This document shows positions 47,546-57,795 of a stretch of 64,000 nucleotides of DNA, one piece after another; position 1 is the stretch's first letter; the number at the start of each line of letters is the position of its first letter. The notes under the pieces were generated by a model. It was not told where the DNA came from and did not search any database. It was given only the letters and a program-made list of their open reading frames with translations. The translations under genes were made by a program, and so were the position numbers. Source of the DNA: UTCFX2 sp963726375 (GTDB taxonomy: Bacteria > Chloroflexota > Anaerolineae > Anaerolineales > UBA4823); contig CAVSCE010000009.1 of assembly GCA_963726375.1 (NCBI GenBank), positions 186,001-250,000 on the forward strand, in the 5' to 3' direction.

Positions 47546-48700
47546 ATGCATTTTAGCCGTGATCAGCTTGAAAAACTTGAAGCTCAGAGCCTCGCCCCCT
47601 ACGCCTGCCGGAGCATGCTTACGAAAGGGCGTGCATACGCTGAGGATGAGCCAGACTACCGTACGCCGTTCCAGCGAGACCGCGACCGGATCCTGCACAC
47701 TACCGCCTTCAGGCGGCTGGAGTACAAGACCCAGGTGTTCATCAATTACGAAGGTGATTACTACCGCACCCGTCTGACTCACACCCTCGAGGTCGCACAG
47801 ATCGGTCGGACGGTGGCGCGGGCTCTTGGCGCAAATGAAGACCTCGTCGAAGCGATCAGCCTGGCGCACGACCTTGGACACAGCGCCTTCGGGCACTCCG
47901 GTGAGGTCGCCCTGGCCCGGTTGATGAAGGATTACGACGGATTCGACCACAACAAGCAGTCGCTCCGGATTGTCACCGTGCTCGAGCGGAGGTACCCCGA
48001 TTTTCCCGGTTTGAACCTGTGCTGGGAGGTGCGCGAGGGGATGGTCAAGCACGAGTCGGAGTACGACATCTCAGACGCCTCCGAGTACAACCCAGAGCTG
48101 CGCGGCAACCTGGAGGCTCAGATCGTCAACGTCGCCGACGAGCTTGCTTATACCGCCCACGACCTCGATGATGGGCTGCGCTCGGGGATGATCACACCGG
48201 CTATGCTGGACGGGATCACGATCTGGGAGATCCTGCTCGAAAGCGTGGGGATTCGCGCCGAGCCGCTCGACGACCTGGCGCGCCACAGGCTGATCCGCAG
48301 GATGATTGGTCTGGAAGTCAGCGACCTGGTTGAGACAACCGATCAGCGCCTGCGTGAGAGTCAGGTCCGCTCGGCGGAAGAGCTTCAGCGGCTGCCTTAC
48401 AATGTGATGACCTTCAGCGAAGACATGGCTCGCCGTAACCGGGAGATAAAGGATTTCCTTTTCGCCGAGCTTTACTGCCATTACCGCGTCGAGCGGATGC
48501 AGGTGAAGGCCGAGCGGGTCATCACGGACCTCTTTAATGCCTTTAAGTCTGAGCCTTCAACCCTCCCCAGGCACATCCAGGAGCAGGTGGAGGAGGTTGA
48601 ATTGGAGCGGACGATTTGCGACTACCTGGCCGGGATGACCGACCGCTACGCGATCGAGGAACACCAGAAGCTTTTTGATCCAGGTTACAATAAGACGTGA
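47546..48700 (+). CDS. dgt: dGTP triphosphohydrolase-like HD protein
   Basis: 384 residues, intact; GGAGG precedes the ATG. HD-domain dNTPase: DYRTPFQRDRDRILHTTAFRRLEYKTQVF, then the metal ligands in RLTHTLEVAQIGR and ISLAHDLGHSAFGHSGE, then HNKQSLRIVTVLE and IVNVADELAYTAHDLDDGLR. It hydrolyses dGTP or other dNTPs to nucleoside and triphosphate. Gene order ahcY-dgt-greA with short gaps suggests one operon. Confidence 0.9.
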   Translation: MHFSRDQLEKLEAQSLAPYACRSMLTKGRAYAEDEPDYRTPFQRDRDRILHTTAFRRLEYKTQVFINYEGDYYRTRLTHTLEVAQIGRTVARALGANEDLVEAISLAHDLGHSAFGHSGEVALARLMKDYDGFDHNKQSLRIVTVLERRYPDFPGLNLCWEVREGMVKHESEYDISDASEYNPELRGNLEAQIVNVADELAYTAHDLDDGLRSGMITPAMLDGITIWEILLESVGIRAEPLDDLARHRLIRRMIGLEVSDLVETTDQRLRESQVRSAEELQRLPYNVMTFSEDMARRNREIKDFLFAELYCHYRVERMQVKAERVITDLFNAFKSEPSTLPRHIQEQVEEVELERTICDYLAGMTDRYAIEEHQKLFDPGYNKT

Positions 48701-48709
48701 GGAATGAAC

Positions 48710-49177
48710 ATGAGTGATCCGCTGTACCTGACGGCCGAGGGCGCAGCCCGATTGAAACAGGAGCTGGAACAACTGAAAACGGTCGAGCGAGTCGCGCTCG
48801 CAAAGCGGCTGCGCTCTGCTATCCAGGAGGGCGACCTTTCGGAGAATGCCGATTATCACAAGGCGAAAGAAGACCAGGGTTTTTTGGAAGGCCGGATCCA
48901 GGAGCTCGATTATATGCTTAAGAACGCCACGATTGTCGAGAGCCGGACAGGCGGATTTGATTGCGTCGAAGTTGGTGCAAAAGTGACGGTTCAGGAAGAG
49001 GATTACTCGCCGGAGGTGTTCCAGATGGTAGGCGCTAAGGAAGCTGACCCGACCAGCGGAAAAATCTCGAACGAATCGCCGGTTGGACGGGCGTTGATGG
49101 GCGGTAAGGTCGGCGACGTCGTGACCGTCACCACCCCCGGAGGGTCTTTCGCGCTGAAGATCCTGAAGATCGAGTGA
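48710..49177 (+). CDS. greA: Transcription elongation factor GreA
   Basis: 155 residues (157 if ATG 48704 is used). N-terminal coiled coil (LTAEGAARLKQELEQLKTVERVALAKRLRSAIQEGDLSENADYH) ending in the acidic tip, then the FKBP-like C-domain (ISNESPVGRALMGGKVGDVVTVTTPGG). It stimulates RNA polymerase to cleave backtracked transcripts. Convergent with the next gene, stops 8 bases apart. Confidence 0.95.
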   Translation: MSDPLYLTAEGAARLKQELEQLKTVERVALAKRLRSAIQEGDLSENADYHKAKEDQGFLEGRIQELDYMLKNATIVESRTGGFDCVEVGAKVTVQEEDYSPEVFQMVGAKEADPTSGKISNESPVGRALMGGKVGDVVTVTTPGGSFALKILKIE

Positions 49178-49184
49178 GCGATCC

Positions 49185-49646
49185 TTACAGGGTGCAGTAG
49201 CGGCGAACGCCTGGCAGCAACCCAACCATTAAAATCAGGGTTCCCCACGCCAGGCAGATGATGTGAAGCATGCCAAACTGCACCCACTGGATCTGCACGA
49301 GGATCCAGATGATCAGGATCAGTCCGGCTGCAAGCGATCCAGCCCAGCTCCAGTGGAACCGCTTGAAAGGATTGATCCGGTTCGGCCACTGCCAGGGCAG
49401 GAGCTTCCATAATCCCCCGGCGATCACAAGCGAATAGACCCCGACAAACAAAAACAACAGCACCCCGGGGATCAGGAAATTCGAGAAGGGCGAGCCGTCC
49501 AGGTTGCTGAGCGGCATCTGGATCAGGTGACCATCCGGCGCGATGATGAACAGTCCCCCCGCGACGACCGCATTGATTCCAAGAAAAGCAAGCAGTCCAA
49601 TCAGTATCCAGGCAGAAAATGGGCGGAACCTGGGATGGATTTCCAT
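49185..49646 (-). CDS. Hypothetical four-helix membrane protein
   Basis: About 153 residues from ATG 49646, preceded by TGGAGT. Hydrophobic segments: WILIGLLAFLGINAVVAGGLFII, FLIPGVLLFLFVGVYSLVIAGGL, GSLAAGLILIIWILVQI, MLHIICLAWGTLILMVGLLPG. No family recognised. Confidence 0.7.
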   Translation of the reverse strand: MEIHPRFRPFSAWILIGLLAFLGINAVVAGGLFIIAPDGHLIQMPLSNLDGSPFSNFLIPGVLLFLFVGVYSLVIAGGLWKLLPWQWPNRINPFKRFHWSWAGSLAAGLILIIWILVQIQWVQFGMLHIICLAWGTLILMVGLLPGVRRYCTL

Positions 49647-49738
49647 TAAATTACTCCATAATTGATAATTAACGCGAACAAACATCCTCCAGTCATTCCT
49701 GATCTGCCAGGAGGATATCTCGAAGAAATAAAGGCTGG

Positions 49739-49992
49739 TTAACCCCTTCTGATAAACCTTAAAATGATCAATAAAATGATCGCGCCGACCAGGGCGCTGA
49801 GGATCTGACCCAGTATCCCTGGCAGCAGGCTCAACCCAGGAGTCCGAAAAGCCAGCCGCCGATGAAAGCGCCGATGATGCCGATCACGATCGCGCCAAGC
49901 AGCCCAACATTGATGCCTTTGACCAGCATATCCGCGAGCACGCCAGCGATCCCGCCTACGATGATCCAGGTGATGATGTTGGATAGAGACAT
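49739..49992 (-). CDS. GlsB/YeaQ/YmgE family stress-response membrane protein, one frame break
   Basis: About 84 residues repaired. MSLSNIITWIIVGGIAGVLADMLVKG and AIVIGIIGAFIGGWLFGLLG are typical. The apparent stop at 49831 is a frame error; the next frame continues LSLLPGILGQILSALVGAIILLIILRFIRRG to 49739, the normal transglycosylase-associated-protein ending. Function not established. Confidence 0.82.
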
Positions 49993-50113
49993 GTTAATCT
50001 CCTCAAAAAAAGAAAAATCACATCGATCTTGAAAATTATACACCTGCTTTTTTGTCTGCAAAAAACAACCGCTGGTGATGATCAGCCTGAAAGCCAGGTA
50101 AAAAGGTTAACAA

Positions 50114-50150
50114 CAAAACGCCCATCCCATCATCAGGGAAGGGCGTTTTG
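50114..50150 (-). terminator. Intrinsic terminator-like hairpin
   Basis: Perfect 10-bp stem CAAAACGCCC (50114-50123) with GGGCGTTTTG (50141-50150), inner TCCC/GGGA. On the minus strand it is followed by TTGTTAA. It lies just past the end of the gene at 50162. Confidence 0.7.
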
Positions 50151-50161
50151 AGTATATTATG

Positions 50162-51240
50162 TTAATCGAGCGGTTTGACCGGAATGATCAGGCCTTCGAC
50201 CAGACTGCCAGCTCGACCAGCATGTGGTCGAAAAAGCTCTCCGCAGGCATGGATCCGTCGCCGTAGCTCGTGTCGACGACCCGGGCAGAAAGCTGCAGGG
50301 TCTGCGTCTCGAGTACTGTTTCGATCCCCGGTTCGAGCAGCACCGGCTCGCCCTTCGCCTCCAGGCGCTGGCGGATGGTTGGATCGTTGAATGCGTGCGT
50401 GCTCATCAGCACTTTTGTGATCGTCTGGATGTCATTCTTGTCGAACAGCCAGACTTCGAAAGCGGTCACCTTCTTGTGGTCGCCGACCCCGATTGTCTCT
50501 GAGATCCCGACCCCGCATTCGCCCAGGAATTCACCGGATGGCGAGTCGATGCTGAATAAGTCGTCGAAAAGGTCGTCTCCGAGCTTGTAGGAAGCCATGA
50601 ATTGGGCGATCGGAGTGTCGCTTCCTGCAGTCGCATAATCCGTATAACCAACCTCTTTTCGGGCTTCGGCAGCCTGTGTCGCAGGGGTGGGTTGCCCGCT
50701 CAGGAAGGATTTCTTGCGGAAAAAGAACATATATCCCAGGAAGCCGGCGATTGCGAGCAGCAGCACGCACAGCGCGGCAAGCAGGATCGGGAACGAGCTG
50801 CCCGAATCTTCTTCAGGTTCTTCTGTTACGCCCTCCATGACAGGCTCAGTCGCAGCGATCGGGGCTTCCACCGTCCCCTCAGCTGGCGGCAGCGGGGCTG
50901 GGGCTCCCGATCCGACGACGCTCATGTATTCGCCGATCAGGACATCGCTTAGCCCCTGTGGATCCATCGAGATGTCGGAAAGAATCTGCTCGGCATCTTC
51001 TCCAACCGCGCTGTATTGTTCCTGCGCGCTGGCGACTCCTCCGGTCAGTCCGAATGATCCGATCGACATGCGCAAAAATTCTGTTTTCCACTCATAGCTG
51101 AGGTGTTCCGGTGTCGCATTGACCCATTGAACCGGCCAGATCCACCAGCCCAGCACGACCAATCCGAAAATCGCACCGATGATCAAACCGGCGATTCCAG
51201 TAACAAGCGGGTTCTTCACAAATTGGCGGACGGTATCCAT
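50162..51240 (-). CDS. Hypothetical protein with two membrane helices and cytoplasmic domain
   Basis: About 358 residues repaired; AGGAGC precedes the ATG. Helices: GIAGLIIGAIFGLVVLGWWIWPV and FPILLAALCVLLLAIAGFLGYMFFF, with a Pro/Glu-rich region between. The C-terminal about 150 residues (DTPIAQFMASYKLGDDLFDDLFSID, GECGVGISETIGVGDHKKVTAFEVWLFDKND) form a conserved-looking domain. A break near 50190 hides the end LVEGLIIPVKPLD, stop at 50162. No family recognised. Confidence 0.7.
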
Positions 51241-51396
51241 CTAATTGCTCCTGATTATTCTTGAAATGCCAAAAAAGGTCTGCATGCGGGCAACAGGTGT
51301 TCTGGTGGAAAATAGGAATTTCCTGAATAATTTTAGACTATTCTGCAGATTATTGCAACACCTTTTGCTCAACAATCATTAATCCTGGTGCAAGAA

Positions 51397-53723
51397 TCAT
51401 ACCGCATCCGACTTTTGGGCGAAATCGTCGGCTGAGACTTCATCGAGTGAGAAACGCTCTTCGCAGCTGAGGCATTGGGCATTCTGTTTATCGGCGACGA
51501 CAAGCAGTCCGCCGCATTCCGGGCAAGGGCGCGGCAGTGGTTGCTTCCATGAGGTGAAATCGCAGCCCGGGTAGTTGGCGCAGCCGTAAAAAAGTCCGTC
51601 CTTTGCGAGTTTTTCGCTCGACGATATCACCGCCGTCTTTCGGGCATGCAACTCCGATTTTCTCCAGCCAGGCTTCTGTGTGCCTGCATTCCGGGAAGTT
51701 GCTGCAGCTGATGAATTTCCCATAACGACCCCAGCGAATAACAAGCTCATTTCCGCATTCCGGGCATTCGCGTCCAATCGGTTCGGGTCCGACGTTCAGC
51801 TCGGGCATTTTCTGCTCTGCGAGTGTTACTTCCTGAGAGAACGGCAGGTAAAACTCGCGGATCACGTCGACCCACGGCAGCTCTCCCTCTGCGATCCGGT
51901 CAAGCTCTGCTTCCATCTGTGCGGTAAAGCGAATATCCAGGATATCCGGGAAATGTTCGATCAGCAGGTCATTGACCAGGATGCCGGTTTCGGTGGGGGT
52001 CAGCTTCCTTCCTTCCCGGATCACATAGCCGCGCGCCTGGATGGTCGCCAGGATTGGCGCGTATGTCGACGGGCGCCCGATCCCATTCTCTTCCAGGGCG
52101 CGCACCAGTGTCGCTTCTGAATATCGAGGCGGGGGCTGGGTGAAGTGCTGCTCCGGGATGAGCCGAACCAGCCGCTGGGTCTGGTTCTCGACCAGGCCTG
52201 CCGGGATGCGCGTGTTTTCTTCCTCGTCGGCTTTCTGGTCTTCGTCGCGTGCTTCTTCGTACACGATCAAGAATCCCTGAAAGACGACGGTCGAGCCGGA
52301 GGCGCGGAACAGGTAGCTGTGCGCATCCTTCTTCCCGAGTACATCGATCGACAGCGTGTCGTAGACCGCGGCAGACATCTGCGATGCGACAAAGCGCTGC
52401 CAGATCAGCTGGTAGAGTCGGAACTGGTCCCGGTTGAGGCGTTCTTTGAGCAAATCTGGCTGGCGCAGCACGGAGGTCGGACGGATGGCTTCGTGAGCTT
52501 CCTGTGCGCCGACAGCTTTTGTCTTGTATTTTGGCGCTTGCTCGGGTAGGAATTTCTCGCCGTAGCGCTCGCGGATGAACTGCCGGGCTTCAGCCTGCGC
52601 CAGCTCGGCAACGTTGGTCGAATCGGTTCGCATGTAGGTGATCAGGCCAACCGCGCCGCCTTCACCGGTATCGATCCCTTCATAGAGCTGCTGTGCAAGT
52701 GCCATCGTCCGCCTGGCGGTGTAGCCCAACCGGCGAGACGCCTCCTGCTGCAGGCTGCTTGTGATGAAAGGGGCGGTCGGATTTCGCCGTCGCTCGCCGC
52801 GTTTGATCTTAGAAATCTGGTACGCGGCTTGCTCCATCTCCACCAGCAGCGGCTTGACGTCCGCTTCATTACCCAGGACAGGATCTGCGTCATCGACTTT
52901 AGCCAGCTTGGCGGTGAACGATTGTTTACCCCCCTGGGGCATAAATTCGGCTTCGATCGTCCAGTATTCGACCGGGATGAAAGCGTCGATCTCGCGCTCA
53001 CGTTCGACAATCAGCCGCAGCGCAACAGACTGAACCCTTCCTGCCGAAAGACGGCTGCGGACCTTGCGCCAGAGCAGCGGGCTGATGCTGTAGCCGACCA
53101 GTCTGTCCAGCACCCGCCGGGCTTGCTGGGCGTCGACCAGGTCCATATTGATCTGGCGGGAATGCTGGAAGGCTTCGGCGATTGCCGGCTCGGTAATCTC
53201 ATGGAAGACCACCCGCTGGGTCATCTTCGGGTCTATCTCGGCTGATTCCAGCAGGTGCCAGGCGATTGCCTCGCCCTCGCGGTCGGGGTCAGTTGCCAGG
53301 TAGATTTCCGCCGCAGACCGGGCCAGGGTTTTCAGCTCTTTGACAACTGGCTTTTTCTCGTTCGGCACCCGGTATTTTGGAGTAAAGTTGTTGTCAACAT
53401 CAACGGAGAGCTGCGAACGAAGCAGATCCCGGACATGTCCAATCGAAGCTTTAACCGTGTAATCCTTACCTAAGAAACGTCCGACGGTGCGTGCTTTCGC
53501 GGGTAATTCGACGATCACCAGGCGGCCGGAACGAAGTTTTTTTCGAGCTTCTGGATCTGGAGGCGGGAGGGCTTCATGAGCTTCCGTCCGACCCATGCGG
53601 GTCAGCCGTGTGCCGCAAACCGCGCATATCCCTCCCGTCGCCGGCGTGCCCGGTTTTCGTGAAAAACGGTGCGGGTTCCGTCATTTCCCGCTTGGTTCTG
53701 CATTTTACACAATAGGCTTCCAC
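51397..53723 (-). CDS. topA: DNA topoisomerase I with N-terminal zinc ribbon, frame breaks
   Basis: About 775 residues repaired. GTG 53723 has GGAGG 7-8 bases upstream and opens EAYCVKCRTKREM, an N-terminal ribbon finished after a break near 53640 by GGICAVCGTRLTRMGRTEAHE. The Toprim domain follows (LVIVELPAKARTVGRFLGKDYTVKASIGHVRDL, ATDPDREGEAIAWHL). The catalytic Tyr is in GLITYMRTDST. C-terminal zinc fingers: CPECGNELVIRWGRYGKFISCSNFPECRHT, then, after a break near 51610, FYGCANYPGCDFTSWK and CPECGGLLVVADKQNAQCLSC. It relaxes negative supercoils. Confidence 0.92.
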
Positions 53724-53747
53724 CTGAGTATCCTCCTAAAAATTCCA

Positions 53748-54867
53748 TTAAGCAGTATATTCTGCTCCTTTTTCGAAGACTGCAATGTAACGCATCCCGC
53801 CCATCTGCCGGACCATGCCTTTCAATTCCATCATTGTCAGCGCCGCCGAGATTTGCTCGATTGGCAGGCTGGACAGCATGCGGATCTCGTCGATGTGGAG
53901 CGGCTCGCGCCCTAACAAAGCATAAAGCTGGGCTTCTGAGGCGTCAGCTGGCAAGACAGACCGGGCTTCTCTCTGGTTCTTAGAATTGCTCAGGTTCAGG
54001 CAAGACAGCACATCCTGCAGGTCGATGAATATCTTAGCCCCGCTTCGGATCAAGGCGTTCGTCCCCCGACTCTGAGGAGCATAAAGGTATCCCGGGACCG
54101 CGAATACTTCCCGGTTCTGTTCTGCGGCAAAACTGGCCGTGATCAGCGACCCGCTGACTTCACCTGCTTCCACGACGATCACAGCCTGAGCAAGCCCGGA
54201 GATGATCCGGTTTCGAGGGGGAAAATTTGCTGCCTCGGGCGGTGTGCCGGGCGGATAATCACTGATGATTGCACCCAATTCAACAATCTGGGCTGCCAGC
54301 TGGCGGTGTTCGGGAGGGTAAATATTATCTACTCCGCTGCCCAGCACTGCCAGCGTTCGGCCCTGGTTTTTCAAAGCGGCTTGATGGGCGATGGAATCGA
54401 TACCACGCGCCAGCCCGCTGATGACTGTCACGCCGTTTTGCGCCAGGCCGCGCGCGATTTCTTCGGTGAGCTGCCTGCCGTAGGCAGTGACTCGCCGTGT
54501 CCCGACGATCGCGACGGTCCATTGGTCCTGTTCGGAGATTGTCCCGGTCAAGTATAGCAGGCGGAGGCGATTGGTCGATCTCTTTCAGTCTGCGGGGATA
54601 GAGTGAATCATCCCAGGTCAGCACCTGGATCATTTTTTGCTGGATGATTTCCCAGGTAATCTCAAGCGCATCCGAGCAGCGGACTTTTTCGACTGCTTCA
54701 ACCAGCCGCGCGCTCAATCCGGCCTGTTCAAGCTCACTGGTCGAAGCGCGCCAGGCCTGTTCGGCGCTGCCGAAAGCATCCAGGAGCGTCTTCATCCGGG
54801 CTGATCCGATCCCCTTGACCAGGTTAAAGCCGACCCAGTATTTCTTGTCTTCTTCCAACGCTTGCAT
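53748..54867 (-). CDS. dprA: DNA-processing protein DprA, one frame break
   Basis: About 373 residues repaired, start ATG 54867. N-terminal helix-hairpin region (KYWVGFNLVKGIGSARMKTLLDAFG), then the Rossmann core (AIVGTRRVTAYGRQL, VISGLARGIDSIAHQAALKNQGRTLAVLGSGVDNIYP, NRIISGLAQAVIVVEAGEVSGSLITASFA) and a C-terminal winged helix (EAQLYALLGREPLHIDEI). It loads RecA on incoming single-stranded DNA in transformation. Break near 54560. Next to topA, a common pairing. Confidence 0.92.
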
Positions 54868-54895
54868 TCCTGGAGTGATTTCGATCGATGACGGT

Positions 54896-55462
54896 TCAGT
54901 CAGGCATGAGTCCTGGGAGCAGGTGGACTTGAATTTCACCTTGTGCCAGGTTGACATCGAGGACGACATCTGAAATATTCGGTAAAAGCAGCTCGGCGTT
55001 ATTAAGCTGGCGGACGATAAAAACATCATTCGCCCCGGTTTCAATGATCCCCTCAATTTTCCCGAGCTGCTGCCCGTCCTCGCTGACCACCCGCAGGCCA
55101 AGCAGCTGGTGCTGGTAAAACTCCCCGTCCGGCAGCGGAGGGATTTCATCTGCCCTTACAAAAGCCAGCTGGTTTCGAAGTTCCGCAGCTTGCTCAGGGG
55201 TATCGATGCCAGGGAAGCTGATGATCAATCCGCTCGAATGACCCCGAATGCCTCGGATCGAGAGCGGCTGGTGCTCGCTTCCGACGTACAGCACCTGCCC
55301 TGTTTTTATACGCTCCGGGAAATCGGTCAGGATTTCCATCAGGAGATCGCCTTTAAGGCCATGGGTTCGGAGCAGGCGTCCCACTGCCAGGTACAAAGGC
55401 TCGCCCGACTGAGGCGAGCCTTCTGGTTCCGACCATGTTTGGGACTTACTCATCTCCGGCAT
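54896..55462 (-). CDS. rimM: 16S rRNA processing protein RimM
   Basis: 188 residues from ATG 55462. LAVGRLLRTHGLKGDLLMEILTDFPER is the RimM N-domain; the PRC-barrel follows (DGEFYQHQLLGLRVVSEDGQQLGKIEGII, GANDVFIVRQLNNAELLLPNI), and the end is LPGLMPD. It helps 30S maturation by binding S19. Part of the rpsP group; overlapping region with khpA is short. Confidence 0.9.
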   Translation of the reverse strand: MPEMSKSQTWSEPEGSPQSGEPLYLAVGRLLRTHGLKGDLLMEILTDFPERIKTGQVLYVGSEHQPLSIRGIRGHSSGLIISFPGIDTPEQAAELRNQLAFVRADEIPPLPDGEFYQHQLLGLRVVSEDGQQLGKIEGIIETGANDVFIVRQLNNAELLLPNISDVVLDVNLAQGEIQVHLLPGLMPD

Positions 55463-55469
55463 GGGATCG

Positions 55470-55706
55470 TCAATCCGGTTCGGCGATATCAAGAATGCCG
55501 CGCTTGCCTTCCTGAGCGGCGGCCACGCGCAGCAGCATTCGCATCGCGCCAGCTACCCGTCCGCTTCTGCCGATAATCCGGCCCATGTCTTCCTTGGCGA
55601 CGCTCAGATTGATGATCACTTGCGCCCCGCGGCGGTATTCCGTGACCACGACCTGGGTTGGATCATCGACAAGCGATTTTGCAATATATTCGATTAATTC
55701 ATCCAT
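55470..55706 (-). CDS. khpA: KH-domain RNA-binding protein
   Basis: 78 residues from ATG 55706. MDELIEYIAKSLVDDPTQVVVTEYRRG, GRIIGRSGRVAGAMRMLLRVAAAQEGKR carries the KH GxxG loop (IGRSGR). Typical KhpA between rpsP and rimM. Confidence 0.9.
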   Translation of the reverse strand: MDELIEYIAKSLVDDPTQVVVTEYRRGAQVIINLSVAKEDMGRIIGRSGRVAGAMRMLLRVAAAQEGKRGILDIAEPD

Positions 55707-55784
55707 ACCTTCCCTCCGAATGGAACTTAATCCCACGAGGGTGGGTCTTCTGGAATTCAGGATAGAGACGATCGTCCCGGTTGT

Positions 55785-56149
55785 CTATTTCTTCTTCGTC
55801 GGCACAATCCGCTCGGTCTTCTCGTTAACGTTGCGGAGGTCTTCTGCTTGCTGGGCTTCAGCCAGCAGAGTCTCAAGCGCTTCGCCCTTTTTGAACCGCT
55901 CGTAACCGCTCGGTCAGGCCGGCGCTTCTGAACAGCCGGACGACAAATTCGCTGGGTTGAGCGCCTTTTGAAAGCCAATCGTAAACCCGATCCTCTTTGA
56001 ATGTGATCGTGGCTGGCTGCGTGCGCGGATTGTAGAAACCGAGTAATTCCAGCTACGCGGCTGTCGCGAGGTGATTCTTTGTCTGCCGCCACGATGCGGT
56101 AGCTGGGTTGTGCTTTTGCGCCAATTCTGCGCAGTCGAATTCGTACCAT
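55785..56149 (-). CDS. rpsP: 30S ribosomal protein S16, two frame breaks
   Basis: About 120 residues repaired. VRIRLRRIGAKAQPSYRIVAADKESPRDSR at the start; after a break near 56060 the next frame reads ELLGFYNPRTQPATITFKEDRVYDWLSKGAQPSEFVVRLF. A second break near 55910 restores YERFKKGEALETLLAEAQ and the Lys-rich end at 55785. Essential small-subunit protein, so the breaks cannot be real inactivation. Confidence 0.9.
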
Positions 56150-56284
56150 TTGAAAAATCTCCTTCAATTGTCTATCTGGGTTGTTCTATGATCATGGATC
56201 AGCCGGATTCGCGGTTGTGTGAGGGCAGCTGAAGGGGGCTGTTCACCACCGGTCTTCCTGGGACTGGCATCCCTCTCGAGGCCT

Positions 56285-56329
56285 TCCCATCCAGGAAGCG
56301 GCAGACTGCTGCTGCATTCCTGGATGGGA
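56285..56329. repeat. 13-bp perfect inverted repeat between ffh and rpsP
   Basis: TCCCATCCAGGAA (56285-56297) pairs with TTCCTGGATGGGA (56317-56329); inner GCAG/CTGC pairs extend the fold. No T-run. It lies inside an apparent operon, about 20 bases after ffh. Confidence 0.7.
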
Positions 56330-56348
56330 TCAGTCTTCAAGGGCATAT

Positions 56349-57673
56349 CTATCCGAACATGCGCGGCAGCCCGCGCATCCCGGATTTTTTCATTGTTTTG
56401 AACAGCTTCTGCGCATCGCGAAACTGTTTCATCAGGCGGTTGACATCCTGCACCTGGGTGCCGGACCCGCTTGCAATTCGCCTGCGCCGGGAGGCGTTCA
56501 AGATGTCCGGCTTGCGGCGCTCTTCCTTTGTCATCGAGCTGATAATCGCCTCGGTCAGGCTGAGCTGTTTTTCGGCGTCCTGGGGCTCGATCTGCTTTGC
56601 AAGCTGGTTCATCCCCCCTGGAAGCATCTCAAGGATCTGCCGCGAGCGGTCCCATCTTGCGGAGCTGTTTGAGCTGATCGGCAAAATCCTGCAGCGAAAA
56701 ATCGCCGGCCATCAGCTTATCTGCCTGCTCGCGAGCGGTCTTTTCATCGTAGGCGGCCTCGGCTTTTTCGATCAACCCGAGCATGTCGCCCATCCCGAGG
56801 ATTCTGTCCGGCTAACCGGTTGGGATCGTAGGCTTCGATCGCGTCCAGGGCTTCGCCCGTGCCGAGGAATTTGATCGGCACGCCGGTTACGGATCGAATC
56901 GAGATCGCCGCGCCGCCGCGCGCGTCGCCTTCGATCTTGGTCAGGATCAATCCAGTAAGCGGGATTACATCCCGGAAACCCTTGGCGATGTTGACCGATT
57001 CCTGGCCGATCATCGAATCGACGACCAGCAGCACTTCCGCCGGATTAACCTTGCTCTGAATCGCACTCAGCTCTTCCATTAGCTCGCTGTCGAGCTGCGA
57101 TCGTCCGGCAGTGTCCAGGATGATCACAGTAAAGCCGCCTTTTTGACCCTGTTCAACGGCTTTCTTCGCAAGCTGCGGGGGTTTTACACCCTGCTCGAAC
57201 ACGACCGGGACGTTCAGACGCTCGCCGAGAGTCTCGAGCTGGCGGACAGCTGCAGGTCGGTAGGGGTCGCACGCGACGAGCATCACCCGCTCGCCCTGTG
57301 CGCTCAGAAGCCGCGCCAGCTTGCCGGCGGCAGTGGTCTTGCCTGAGCCCTGGAGCCCGACGAGCATCAACGTGCGGGGTTTGGGGCCGGAAAAATTCAG
57401 CCTTTCGGCTGGCCCGAGGGTGGTGATGAGCTCTTCGTGAACGATCTTAACCACCTGCTGCCCGGGATTTAGAGCCTTCGAGACTTCTTGCCCGACTGCC
57501 CTCTCGCGCACCCGGCTGACAAAGTCTTTGACGACACCGTAGTTAACGTCGGCTTCAAGCAGCGCCATTCGCACTTCGCGCATCGCTGCGTCCACGTCCA
57601 ACTCGGAAAGTTTTCCGCGCCGGCGCAGACCTTTGAAGACTTCATCTAATCGCTGAGTCAGGTTTTCAAACAT
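56349..57673 (-). CDS. ffh: Signal recognition particle protein Ffh, frame breaks
   Basis: About 440 residues repaired. N-domain: FENLTQRLDEVFKGLRRRGKLSELDVDAAMREVRMALLEADVN. G-domain: LVGLQGSGKTTAAGKLA, VACDPYRPAAVRQLE, DTAGRSQLDSELMEEL, LTKIEGDARGGAAIS. M-domain at the end: MTKEERRKPDILNASRRRRIASGSGTQVQDVNRLMKQF and KSGMRGLPRMFG. Breaks lie near 56805 (after YDPNRLAG) and 56650. The protein targets nascent membrane proteins to the Sec channel. Leaderless start at 57673. Confidence 0.93.
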
Positions 57674-57681
57674 AGCAGTGA

Positions 57682-57710
57682 ATTTTAGCCTGTAAGCGAA
57701 TTATGGTCAA
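57682..57710 (-). promoter_or_regulatory. Promoter of ffh (leaderless)
   Basis: Minus strand: -35 TTGACC (57705-57710), 17-bp spacer, -10 TAAAAT (57682-57687), then 8 bases to ATG 57673. No ribosome binding site fits. Confidence 0.75.
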
Positions 57711-57795
57711 GGGAAGGTTTATAAATGGGAGGAACGTTTATTGATTATCAAGTGTTAATAGCAGTCAGCATATATCCAAAGGAGCACTTATTTCA

